Source: Chloroflexota bacterium (lineage in GTDB: Bacteria; Chloroflexota; UBA6077; FW602-bin22). Taken from it: 64,000 nt of DNA. Both the position numbers and the translations under genes were made by a program. The notes below the pieces were generated by a model. The model made no database searches. It was not told where the DNA came from and saw only the letters and a list, made by a program, of their open reading frames with translations. Where the stretch lies: the NCBI GenBank assembly GCA_004297775.1, contig SCUE01000003.1, positions 1-64,000 of the forward strand, given 5' to 3'. Positions 8,292-16,271 of this stretch are shown here, one piece after another. Position 1 is the first letter of the stretch. Each line of letters opens with the position of its first letter.

Positions 8292-8690
8292 TTGACGCCT
8301 GAGCTCGAAGAGCTTTTCGCGCGTCAATCGCGTGTCGACCAGGTTCACGCGACTCGGGTCGCGGCGCGCTTGATCGCGCGTGGGTGGACGGACCGCGATC
8401 TCATCGCGGCGGCGCTCCTGCATGACGTTGGCAAGATCGACGCGAAATTAACCCTGATCGACCGAGTCCTCTGGGTGATTCTCAATCGCGTCGTGCCCTC
8501 AGCCGTCCCGATCGCGACGCGGTTGGTGGGTCCCAGATGGGCCGTACTGGCTCGGCACCAGCAGATTGGGGCCGCGATGGCGCGCGGCGCCGGGGCGGCG
8601 CCCATCGTGTGTGCGTTGATCGAAGGTGATCCCGAGTCGAATCGCCGCGGTCTCGCGTCGGCCCTTGCCTGGGCCGACGCCACCGTCTGA
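8292..8690 (+). CDS. HD-domain protein, start uncertain
   Basis: A 132-aa reading from TTG 8292 covers a short HD-type phosphohydrolase domain: a His in 'VDQVHATRVA', then the 'LLHDVGKID' HD pair near residue 45. The frame stays open back to the stop of the M50 gene (8205-8207), and this stretch translates plausibly ('GHRIRQVASALGLLPAPRL'), but it contains no ATG, GTG or TTG other than 8292. Initiation at CTG 8208 is possible. HD proteins of this size commonly act on nucleotides or phosphoesters; no substrate can be assigned. Confidence 0.65.
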   Translation: MTPELEELFARQSRVDQVHATRVAARLIARGWTDRDLIAAALLHDVGKIDAKLTLIDRVLWVILNRVVPSAVPIATRLVGPRWAVLARHQQIGAAMARGAGAAPIVCALIEGDPESNRRGLASALAWADATV

Positions 8691-8733
8691 TCGCTCGTCT
8701 GGCACTGCGATCGGCGTCACGCGACGGCACGGC

Positions 8734-8739
8734 TACAAT
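8734..8739 (+). promoter_or_regulatory. -10 box TACAAT before tyrA
   Basis: TACAAT lies 8 nt before the tyrA ATG (8748); no Shine-Dalgarno lies between them. This is close to the leaderless geometry seen at four other genes in the window. Confidence 0.5.
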
Positions 8740-8747
8740 CGTCACCG

Positions 8748-9731
8748 ATGGCCCGCCAGCGAAGACCACGGCTCGCAATCGTCGGTCTTGGTCTGATTGG
8801 CGGATCGCTCGGCCTGGCGTTGAAGAGTGCCGGCAGCGACTACGAGATCATCGGGCACAATCGCCACTACGAAGCGGCCGGTCAGGCCATGAAAGCGGGA
8901 GCGGTCGACCGTGCGGAGTGGAACCTTCCGCGCGCGGTCGATGAGGCGGATGTTGTCGTCGTTGCCGTCGCTCCTCGCGCGATCGAAACCGTGTTTCGCG
9001 ACATTGCCCCGTATCTGCGGCCTGGCACGATCGTCACGGACGTCGGCAGCACGAAGGTCGACGTTCTCGCGTGGGCCGAGTCCATCCTGCCGTCGCACGC
9101 CGACTTCGTGGGCGGACACCCTATGGCCGGGAAGGAACTATCTGGGATCGCGGCGGCGGACGCCGCGCTCTTTCGCGGCGCGACATACTGCATCGTGTCC
9201 GGCACGCGTTCGACGGCGCGTGGAATCGACACCGTGGCCGCGATCGCACGGGCGGTCGGTGCGCGGCCGTACTTCCTCGAAGCCGCCGAACACGATAGCT
9301 ATGTCGCGGCGGTAAGCCACGTGCCATTCATCGCCGCCGCGTCTCTCGTTGGCGCGGTGTCGGCGGCGCCGGGCTGGACGGACATGGCGCGACTCGCCGC
9401 GGGCGGATTTCGGGACAGTACTCGGACGGCGAGTGCGGATGTCGACATGCACACGGACATCTGCCTCACGAACCGCGAGGCGATCGTCCAGCGGCTCGAC
9501 CAGCTTCTCGCCACACTTGCCGACGTTCGTCAGAGCGTCACGGCGGGCGACGAAGACGCGATTCGACAGTTCTTCCTGTCGGCCAAAGAGACGCGAGACC
9601 AGTGGCTGGCCAATCGAGTGATTCCACCGGGCGCCGCGGCGGTGCTGCCAATGCCGGAACGTCCAGGACTGAGCGAATTGCTATTCGGCGGGCTCGGGCG
9701 TAATCGACGCGACCGAGATGCCTCGCAATGA
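8748..9731 (+). CDS. tyrA: Prephenate/arogenate dehydrogenase (tyrosine biosynthesis)
   Basis: A 327-aa NAD(P)-dependent dehydrogenase making 4-hydroxyphenylpyruvate from prephenate, or tyrosine from arogenate. 'VGLGLIGGSLGLAL' near residue 12 is the dinucleotide fold, 'DVGSTK' and 'GGHPMAGKELSG' (residues ~105-130) are the TyrA substrate motifs, and the helical C-terminal dimer domain follows. No chorismate mutase or ACT domain is fused. The start ATG fits the Rossmann position and the TACAAT box. No other aromatic pathway gene is adjacent. Confidence 0.9.
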   Translation: MARQRRPRLAIVGLGLIGGSLGLALKSAGSDYEIIGHNRHYEAAGQAMKAGAVDRAEWNLPRAVDEADVVVVAVAPRAIETVFRDIAPYLRPGTIVTDVGSTKVDVLAWAESILPSHADFVGGHPMAGKELSGIAAADAALFRGATYCIVSGTRSTARGIDTVAAIARAVGARPYFLEAAEHDSYVAAVSHVPFIAAASLVGAVSAAPGWTDMARLAAGGFRDSTRTASADVDMHTDICLTNREAIVQRLDQLLATLADVRQSVTAGDEDAIRQFFLSAKETRDQWLANRVIPPGAAAVLPMPERPGLSELLFGGLGRNRRDRDASQ

Positions 9732-9739
9732 GGTTTACA

Positions 9740-9752
9740 CATACGTTGTATG
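9740..9752. repeat. Short inverted repeat CATAC-GTT-GTATG
   Basis: A 5-bp perfect dyad with 3-nt spacer in the tyrA to DUF2088 gap (9732-9843), directly after TTTACA (9734-9739), a -35-like hexamer. It could be an operator for the downstream gene, but nothing else supports this. The rest of the gap holds a strong GAGGAAGGA ribosome site just before the next start. Confidence 0.3.
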
Positions 9753-9843
9753 CCTGTTACGCCGACCGCAAACCACCGAAACACTCCGAATGCGGATGAA
9801 TGAACGCTCAAGGGGTGAAAACTGCGGGTGAGAGGAAGGATCT

Positions 9844-11124
9844 GTGATCGAAGGATTTCCCGAGCTCATTCCGGTCCGACAGGAACTGTGGTCGAAACGT
9901 GAGTCCGACGTTGAGGCGGCCGTTGCTCGGTGCGTGCGCGCCGCGCGCTTCACCGCGCGCATCAAGCCTGGCTTCACCGTCGCGGTGGCGGTCGGGAGTC
10001 GCGGGGTCGCGAACATCGATCGTCTGGCTCGCGCAGCAATCGCAACGCTGAAGGCGCTCGGGGCAACGCCATTCATCATCCCGGCGATGGGTAGCCACGG
10101 AGGCGGCACCGCCGAGGGACAGATCGAGATCTTGCGCGACCTTGGCGTGACCGAGGCAGTGTGCGGCGCCCCGATTCGATCCTCAATGGAGGTCGAGCGA
10201 ATTGGAGAGACCGAGACGGGAATGCCCGTTTACTTTGATCGGAACGCGCTCGGCTCTGACGCCATCGTCGCAATCAATCGCGTGAAGAAGCACACCGACA
10301 TGACATCGCCACACGAGAGTGGCCTCGTCAAGATGCTCGCGATCGGGCTCGGGAAGCGCGCCCAGGCCGAATTGATCCACGCGTACGGCGCGGCCGGACT
10401 GCGCGATCACATTCCGCCGGTGGCGCGTGTCATGCTGGCACGGACGCCGATCGCGCTCGGCATCGCGACGATCGAGAACGGCTACGAGGAAACGGCCGAG
10501 GTTCACGGTTTCGAGCCGAATGAGATCGAAGCCGGCGAGCGGCGACTGCTGATCAAGAACAAACGCTTTCTGCCGCGTCTGCCGTTCGACGAGATCGACG
10601 TACTGATCGTCGATCGGATGGGGAAGGAGATCTCCGGCACGGGGATGGACACCAACGTCCTCGGCCGGATTCGCATCCTGGGCGAGCCCGAGCCACGATC
10701 CCCACGTGTCCAATGGGTGGCGGTTCTCGATCTGACCGCGGCGTCTCACGGGAATGCGATTGGAGTCGGTCTGGCTGATGTCACGACGAAGCGCCTGGTT
10801 GACAAGATCGACTTCGGTGCGACGTACGTCAACGGGATTACGAGCGGATTCTTCGAGCGCGCGAAGGTCCCGATCACGCTGTCGAACGATCGTGAGGCGA
10901 TTTCGACCGTCTTCGGACGGCTGAGTCCCGAGCGCCGCGGCCAACCGCGCGTGGCGCGAATTGCTGATACTCTGCATCTGGATCGATTCGACGTGTCGCG
11001 CGATCTTCTGGCGACCACGAAACGCCCGCTCGAAGTACTTGGCACGTCGCGACCATTGGCCTTCGATCCTGCCGGTCACCTTCAAGCGTGGCCGGATGCG
11101 CGCCATCACGCCGCCTCGGCCTAG
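9844..11124 (+). CDS. LarA-like / DUF2088 protein (putative nickel-pincer-cofactor isomerase)
   Basis: A 426-aa protein related to the lactate racemase LarA N-terminal domain family. The hallmark 'PAMGSHGGGTAEGQ' lies near residue 80, followed by 'INRVKKHTDMTSPHESGLVK', the part of the family expected to hold the nickel-pincer nucleotide and catalytic histidines. LarA relatives carry out hydroxyacid racemisations or epimerisations; the substrate here is unknown and larB/larC/larE cofactor genes are not in the window. GAGGAAGGA upstream of GTG 9844 fixes the start. It is followed after 36 bp by an unknown protein on the same strand. Confidence 0.75.
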   Translation: MIEGFPELIPVRQELWSKRESDVEAAVARCVRAARFTARIKPGFTVAVAVGSRGVANIDRLARAAIATLKALGATPFIIPAMGSHGGGTAEGQIEILRDLGVTEAVCGAPIRSSMEVERIGETETGMPVYFDRNALGSDAIVAINRVKKHTDMTSPHESGLVKMLAIGLGKRAQAELIHAYGAAGLRDHIPPVARVMLARTPIALGIATIENGYEETAEVHGFEPNEIEAGERRLLIKNKRFLPRLPFDEIDVLIVDRMGKEISGTGMDTNVLGRIRILGEPEPRSPRVQWVAVLDLTAASHGNAIGVGLADVTTKRLVDKIDFGATYVNGITSGFFERAKVPITLSNDREAISTVFGRLSPERRGQPRVARIADTLHLDRFDVSRDLLATTKRPLEVLGTSRPLAFDPAGHLQAWPDARHHAASA

Positions 11125-11160
11125 CTGCATTCTCAATCTGACCACGGAGTTCTCCTAAGG

Positions 11161-11955
11161 ATGGATAAGCCCCAGGCTGCCGCCAACCGCGTGACCCGCC
11201 TGCTGCGAGACGCGGCGCGTTCCGGAACTGAGCCGATGGGCTTCGCCAACCGCGCCAGCGCGGCGGCAGCCCCTGCAATTGTCATCATCGAATCGGGTCG
11301 CGCTGGCGATTCTGCCGGCCGGGCCGCGATCGCAGTGTCACTCGGGACCGACACCATCGAGGCTGCCGATCGCGGCGCGACGCCAGTCATTGCTCGAATC
11401 ATCTCGGGACTGGTCGATGCGGCCGTTCGCGAACGCGCCGCGCGAGCGGACATCGACCTTCTCGCGGTCGAACTGGGCGCAGTCACCTTCGACGGCCTGT
11501 CCTCCACCGGCGGCACTTCGATCGCGGTGGTGGTCGATGCCACACCGGATGCATTGCCGCCCTCCCGCGCGCTTGGCGAGCTTCCGGTCGAAGTCTTCCT
11601 TGTGCGCCGACGATCGCCGTCGGTCAATCGATGGACCGGATCGGATCTCCTGGCCATGCGCCAGATCGCGGACACCGTGCGCCAATGGGTCGTCGCGATC
11701 GCCGACGCCGGCTCGCGTCCGGCGGATCTTCAGACTCTGCGGGATGCCGGGATCGTCGGCGTCATCGTCGATGCCGGCGCGGATATCGCGGCATGGCAGT
11801 CGGCCGCGGCTGGGGTGCGTGTTCGACGTCCGACCGCGCGCGGTGATAGTTCTGCGATCTTGCCACGCGCGCCATCCGGCCAGGCGGCGCCGGCGGACGA
11901 CGATGATGATGACGGCGACGATGACGATCAGGCGAGCAACCGTACAGACGCATAG
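11161..11955 (+). CDS. Conserved-looking protein of unknown function with Asp-rich tail
   Basis: 264 aa, no family recognised. Residues 1-205 alternate hydrophobic strands and helices ('APAIVIIESGRAGD', 'RADIDLLAVELG', 'GTSIAVVVDATPDA', 'GIVGVIVDAGADIAAW') in a pattern that suggests an alpha/beta (perhaps TIM-barrel) fold. The last ~45 residues are low complexity, ending in a near-continuous Asp run ('DDDDDDGDDDD') encoded by a GAC/GAT repeat around 11899-11929. There is no signal peptide or membrane segment. The ATG lies just after a CTCCTAAGG leader with a usable AAGG. It may be co-transcribed with the DUF2088 gene. Confidence 0.6.
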   Translation: MDKPQAAANRVTRLLRDAARSGTEPMGFANRASAAAAPAIVIIESGRAGDSAGRAAIAVSLGTDTIEAADRGATPVIARIISGLVDAAVRERAARADIDLLAVELGAVTFDGLSSTGGTSIAVVVDATPDALPPSRALGELPVEVFLVRRRSPSVNRWTGSDLLAMRQIADTVRQWVVAIADAGSRPADLQTLRDAGIVGVIVDAGADIAAWQSAAAGVRVRRPTARGDSSAILPRAPSGQAAPADDDDDDGDDDDQASNRTDA

Positions 11956-11958
11956 GTG

Positions 11959-13029
11959 TCATTGCTTCCAGGTGTAATTGCGGAACACCCATTCGAAGAG
12001 TGGTTTGCAGTCGCCGACCAGATCGGCCGAGTGAAAAGCTCCGATATACACGCGGTGGCCATTCCGCGTCGCTGAGGCGACGATTGTGCGGCCGGCGTCT
12101 TCCGTGTATCCGATCTTGACGCCGTCGGCGCCGCTCAATTGGCCGAGCAGACGATTTAGGTTCACGATCTCGTACGACCGTCCGCCCGGATGAACGACGC
12201 GCGTGCGCGCGGAGCTGAGCTCGCGGAAGCGTGGATCGCGCATACCCGCGCGGGCAAACTGCACCATGTCGTAGGCCGACGAGTAGTGGCCTGTCGCGTC
12301 GAGACCGTGGGGATTGCGGAACTGGCTGTTGAGGAGGCCGAGCTCGGCCGCCCGCTCATTCATCTCCGTCGCGAAGCGCGACGGAGAGCCGGCCACATGC
12401 GATGCGATGGCGAGCGCCGCGTCGTTGCCGGACGGGAGCATCAAACCGAAGAGCAGATCCTCGAGCGAGACCCGCTCTCCGCGGCGCAGACCCATAAGCG
12501 TGCTGTCGTACAACTCGGTTTCGTCGAAATCGGCGGTCACCATTTCCGACCAGTCGCGATTGCGAAGCGCGACGAGCGCGGTCACGATCTTGGTCGTGCT
12601 CGCGGGCGCAACGCGCCGGTGCGCCGCCTGCTCGAAAAGGACGGCGCCGGAATCGGCATCGACGATCACAATTTCGCGGGCGCCGAACGACGGCATGCGC
12701 TCGTTCCCCGTCCGCGCCGGAGGAGCCGCAAGATCAATCGTCGTGGCGGTCGGTTCGGGCGTTCGCGTGGGAACCACAGTCAGTGTCAGGGTCGGTGTGC
12801 TCTCGATGACCGGTGGTAGCATCGCGGCGGTGACCGTTGTTGCGACGCGCGAGCGCGTTGGTTCGACAATTGGCGGCGCAAGGGCGATCGCTGTCGCGGC
12901 GTCGGCGCGCGCAATCGAGGTGGGTCCGCGTTCGGCTGAGCCCTGGACCGATTGGGCCAGCCAGTTCTGTACACCAAACGTCCAGAGGACGGCAAACGCG
13001 ACCACCGAAACAGTGACGAAAAGGCGCAA
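11959..13029 (-). CDS. D-alanyl-D-alanine carboxypeptidase (peptidase S11)
   Basis: A 356-aa serine peptidase that trims the terminal D-Ala of peptidoglycan stem peptides outside the cell. An N-terminal signal/anchor (residues ~3-22) is followed by a Thr/Pro-rich linker (residues ~60-105). The penicillin-binding motifs are SxxK in 'ASTTKIV', SxN in 'PSGND', and 'KIGYT' where most S11 members have KTG. Start TTG 13029 immediately precedes the hydrophobic segment. The enzyme implies peptidoglycan with D-Ala ends in this organism. Convergent with the unknown acidic-tailed gene, 3 bp apart. Confidence 0.87.
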   Translation of the reverse strand: MRLFVTVSVVAFAVLWTFGVQNWLAQSVQGSAERGPTSIARADAATAIALAPPIVEPTRSRVATTVTAAMLPPVIESTPTLTLTVVPTRTPEPTATTIDLAAPPARTGNERMPSFGAREIVIVDADSGAVLFEQAAHRRVAPASTTKIVTALVALRNRDWSEMVTADFDETELYDSTLMGLRRGERVSLEDLLFGLMLPSGNDAALAIASHVAGSPSRFATEMNERAAELGLLNSQFRNPHGLDATGHYSSAYDMVQFARAGMRDPRFRELSSARTRVVHPGGRSYEIVNLNRLLGQLSGADGVKIGYTEDAGRTIVASATRNGHRVYIGAFHSADLVGDCKPLFEWVFRNYTWKQ

Positions 13030-13212
13030 GAGCTCGGTTCTCCGGGAAACTGCCGGATCTTAGCAGCCGGTTATTGTCGCGCTCGCCATAGAGGCGTCGG
13101 CCGTCTCGACCTGGGATCCGATTCGCGCGGAGTCGTGTCGACGAGACCATCTGCCGCCAATACGGGCAGTTCGCGTCGAATCAGGCGGATAATCGCGTCG
13201 GGAGGGGCGTGT

Positions 13213-14727
13213 ATGCATCTGCGACCGCGTCGCGGTGAAGGCTGGTTCGAGGGCGGATGCGCCGCCGGCGTCGCCCTTCTGTCGCTCGTTGTCGCGCGAA
13301 TCGCGTTCGACGGTCCCTCGCCGTCCGAAGTCGTGGCCGATGCGCTGATCGGCATCGTTCCAGGCGCCCTGTTCTCACTCATCCTCGGCCAACTCGAATT
13401 CGCGGCCAAGCCGTTGCTGCATGTCGGTATTGGGATCGGCGCGATTGGCGTGGGCGCGATCGTTGGCCGGATGTACGTCGCGTGTGAGGCGAGTCTGGTG
13501 CGCCTGATCGGCACGATCGCCGTCCTTATCGCGGTGCTTTGGCTCGCAGTTCTGCCGATGTTGGGCGCCGGCTTACTCGGCCTGACCCGGCCGGCCTCAC
13601 CGCCACTCTGGTTCTCGACCGGTTTCGGAGCAGTGGTGCTCGTGGTCCTCGTGCATTCATTGACCCAGCGCCGCGCCGATGTTCGGCCCGATGTCGTGGC
13701 GCCGGGTCGCCGGCGGCTCGTACTCACGATCGGCGCGGTCGCTTCGATGGTCGCCTCGTGGCTACTTTGGCGCACTCTCGGTCAATCTCAGAGCGCCAGC
13801 CCCGTCCTCGGGGCCGCGACAGCCGCTGATGGCGACGGTCACCCGACACCGGAGTACACGCCGGTCGGCGTCTTCTACAACGTGTCCAAGAACATGCTTG
13901 ACCCTCGCGTTGACGAGGACGGCTGGCGACTTCGCATCATCGGCGACGTCGAGAACGAGTACGAACTGACCTTCGCCGAGTTGAAGGCACTGCCATCGGT
14001 GGAGCAGCCGGCGACCCTTTGCTGCATCAGCAACGAGGTCGGTGGCGACCTCGTGGGCCACGCCCAGTGGAAGGGTGTGCGCCTGCGCGATCTCCTGGAG
14101 CGGGGTGGCGTGAAGCCAGACTCGATCGATGTGGTGTTCCATTGCCGCGATGAATATCGGGATAGCATCGCGCTGGCCGACGCGCTAAGGCCCGAAACGA
14201 TCGTCGTCTACGAGATGAACGGCGCGCCGCTCACACACAAGCACGGATTCCCCATCCGCGTCATCGTGCCCGGCATCTACGGCATGAAGAACGCGAAGTG
14301 GGTCGACCGGATTCAGGTTGTCGATAACGATTTCAAAGGCTTCTGGCAGGTACAGGGTTGGAGCGACACGGCCGGCCACCAAACGATGTCGAGGATCGAT
14401 CGGCCACACGCGCCGCGAGATCGGGCTCAGCCGGGTCCACGGCCAATCCACGGCATCGCGTTTGGCGGGGATCGCGGCATCGCACGGGTCGAGGTGTCGG
14501 TCGATGGCGGCGGCACGTGGTTCGACGCGGCGCTTCGGCCGGCGGCGGGACCATTCAGTTGGGTGCGGTGGTCGGCCTCGTTCACACCCGAAGTGGACGA
14601 GAGGCGGACCTTGATGGTGCGCGCGACGGACGGGAGCGGCCGCCCGCAGATCGATCGGTACGCGACACCGTTTCCGAACGGCTCGACCGGCTACCATTCG
14701 ATCGCGGTAACGTTCGAGAATGGCTGA
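13213..14727 (+). CDS. Membrane-anchored molybdopterin oxidoreductase (sulfite oxidase family)
   Basis: A 504-aa fusion. Residues ~15-265 carry about six to seven transmembrane helices. Residues ~290-400 are the sulfite-oxidase Moco domain, with the molybdenum-ligand Cys in 'ATLCCISNEVGGDL' and the 'HGFPIRVIVPGIYGMKNAKW' segment. Residues ~420-500 are the Mo-co dimerisation domain ('IARVEVSVDGGGTWFDA'). It probably oxidises or reduces a small oxyanion or sulfoxide on the outer face. ATG 13213 has GGAGGGG 5 nt upstream, so a longer reading from 12952 is rejected. No dedicated cytochrome partner is adjacent. Confidence 0.85.
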   Translation: MHLRPRRGEGWFEGGCAAGVALLSLVVARIAFDGPSPSEVVADALIGIVPGALFSLILGQLEFAAKPLLHVGIGIGAIGVGAIVGRMYVACEASLVRLIGTIAVLIAVLWLAVLPMLGAGLLGLTRPASPPLWFSTGFGAVVLVVLVHSLTQRRADVRPDVVAPGRRRLVLTIGAVASMVASWLLWRTLGQSQSASPVLGAATAADGDGHPTPEYTPVGVFYNVSKNMLDPRVDEDGWRLRIIGDVENEYELTFAELKALPSVEQPATLCCISNEVGGDLVGHAQWKGVRLRDLLERGGVKPDSIDVVFHCRDEYRDSIALADALRPETIVVYEMNGAPLTHKHGFPIRVIVPGIYGMKNAKWVDRIQVVDNDFKGFWQVQGWSDTAGHQTMSRIDRPHAPRDRAQPGPRPIHGIAFGGDRGIARVEVSVDGGGTWFDAALRPAAGPFSWVRWSASFTPEVDERRTLMVRATDGSGRPQIDRYATPFPNGSTGYHSIAVTFENG

Positions 14728-15409
14728 CCTGCTCCACGATTTCCACACGCACACGTTCTTGAGCGACGGAGAGCTCTCGCCGGTCGAGTTGATTCGTCGC
14801 GCTCACGTGCGTGGATATCGAGTCATCGGCGTGGCCGATCACGCCGGACCGGGCAATCTCCTCGACGTCGTTCGACAACTGGTCGAGGCGTGCGCGTTCT
14901 GTCAGCGGCATTGGGATATTCGCGCCTTGCCAGGCGTCGAGTTGACACATCTGCCGCCTATCGCGATCGCGGAAGCGGCCCGAGAGGCTCGGATGCTCGG
15001 CGCGGAGATCGTCGTTGTGCACGGCGAAACGCCAGTGGAACCGGTGCCACCGGGGACGAACTGGGCCGCGATTCGGTCGCCTGATGTCGATGTGCTGGGT
15101 CATCCCGGCTTCCTTTCCTCGGAGGAGGCGGTTGCGGCACGTGAGCTTGGTGTCTTCATCGAACTGAGCGCGCGGCGCGGGCACTCACTGGCCAATGGCC
15201 ACGTCGCCCGCGCCTGCCTCGAGGCGGGGTCTCGCCTCATCGTCGACAGCGATGCGCATCATCCAGACGATCTCCTGACGCGGGCGCTCGCCGCCAAGGT
15301 CGCGCGGGGCGCCGGATTGACTCAAGATCAGGTCGACACGGTTCTGAACGAGAATCCCGTCGCGCTGCTCGAGCGGCTGGCGCGCCGCAAGGAAGGCAAT
15401 CTCCGGTAG
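14720..15409 (+). CDS. PHP-domain phosphoesterase
   Basis: A 229-aa PHP (polymerase and histidinol phosphatase) family protein. The metal-binding 'DFHTHTFLSDGE' starts at residue 7, 'VADHAG' near 40, 'PGVELTH' near 75, 'LGHPGF' near 125 and 'DSDAHHPDD' near 180 complete the PHP ligand set. Such proteins hydrolyse phosphomonoesters or act in nucleic-acid metabolism. Histidinol-phosphatase activity is possible, but no his gene is nearby. It overlaps the molybdoenzyme gene by 8 bp, which suggests coupled translation. Confidence 0.8.
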   Translation: MADLLHDFHTHTFLSDGELSPVELIRRAHVRGYRVIGVADHAGPGNLLDVVRQLVEACAFCQRHWDIRALPGVELTHLPPIAIAEAAREARMLGAEIVVVHGETPVEPVPPGTNWAAIRSPDVDVLGHPGFLSSEEAVAARELGVFIELSARRGHSLANGHVARACLEAGSRLIVDSDAHHPDDLLTRALAAKVARGAGLTQDQVDTVLNENPVALLERLARRKEGNLR

Positions 15410-15534
15410 GTCTAGCCCGAGGTCAACCGGCGTCACCGTCTTGGTGCCTGACGCGCGTTCGACTCTGGCCGAGGTAATCGGCGATGTCGCACGTCGCGGG
15501 GATGAGGCTCAAGGGTCATTCCGCGACCTTCGTC

Positions 15535-15540
15535 TAGAAT
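15535..15540 (+). promoter_or_regulatory. -10 box TAGAAT for glycosyltransferase operon
   Basis: TAGAAT lies 26 nt before the GTG at 15567, giving a leader of about 20 nt that contains GAGG six nucleotides before the start. It sits in the 157-bp gap 15410-15566, which otherwise holds only a 40-codon open frame (15444-15566) of no recognisable identity. Confidence 0.45.
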
Positions 15541-15566
15541 CGATCAACCCTGTCACGAGGAATTGA

Positions 15567-16271
15567 GTGCCCGGAATCGCGGTAGCACTTCCGGCATACA
15601 ACGAGGAGTTGAGCCTCCCACGCACGGTTCCTCGTGTCGTCACGGAACTGCGCAAGGTCGCTGATGACTTCGAGGTCGTCGTTGTCGACGATGGCAGTTC
15701 CGATCGAACGTCTGACGTCGTTCGTGAACTGTCGGCTCAGTACCCCGAGGTGCGACTGGTGCAACATCCGGTCAATCTCGGATACGGGGCGGCGGTCTGG
15801 ACGGGCATCACGTCCGGCCAGAAGGAGTTCGTGTTCTTCACCGATGCCGATGGCCAGTTCGACATCGGTGAGCTCGCGCGATTCATGCCGTTTACCAGTG
15901 AATACGATCTGATCATCGGCTACCGAGCGCCGCGCCGTGATCCGCCCATGCGTTTGGTCAACGCCCTCGGCTGGAAGTTGTTCGTGACGTTGCTCTTCGG
16001 CTACGTCGCGCGAGACATCGATTGCGCGTTCAAGCTGTTCCGACGGGACGTCCTCGACCGCGTCTACGTCGAGAGTCGGGGCGCGGCCTTCAGCGCCGAG
16101 TTCCTGGTCAAGGCGCACGACAAAGGACTCCGGGTCAAGGAACTCCCGGTGTCGCACCTGCCACGCGAGGCCGGATCCGCGACCGGCAATCGGCCGGACG
16201 TCATTCTGCGCGCGTTCAAAGAGATGACCGCGTTCTGGTTCAAGTCACGAGTCCTGCGCCGGGACTCGTGA
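15567..16271 (+). CDS. Family 2 glycosyltransferase (DPM1/DPG-synthase-like)
   Basis: A 234-aa GT-A fold glycosyltransferase. 'VALPAYNEELSL' starts at residue 5, the nucleotide-sugar DD motif is 'VVVDDGSSDRT', and the metal-binding 'FTDADGQFD' lies near residue 90. The pattern matches enzymes that load a sugar onto polyprenyl phosphate or extend a glycan from a cytosolic donor. There are no C-terminal membrane helices. The stop overlaps the start of the next glycosyltransferase (GTGA), so the two are probably made together for an envelope glycan or glycoprotein. Confidence 0.85.
   Translation: MPGIAVALPAYNEELSLPRTVPRVVTELRKVADDFEVVVVDDGSSDRTSDVVRELSAQYPEVRLVQHPVNLGYGAAVWTGITSGQKEFVFFTDADGQFDIGELARFMPFTSEYDLIIGYRAPRRDPPMRLVNALGWKLFVTLLFGYVARDIDCAFKLFRRDVLDRVYVESRGAAFSAEFLVKAHDKGLRVKELPVSHLPREAGSATGNRPDVILRAFKEMTAFWFKSRVLRRDS

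Noticed and set aside
15444-15566. 40-codon ORF ending exactly at the GT2 start
   Set aside because: No ribosome binding site, no recognisable sequence, and it contains the TAGAAT promoter of the glycosyltransferase gene.
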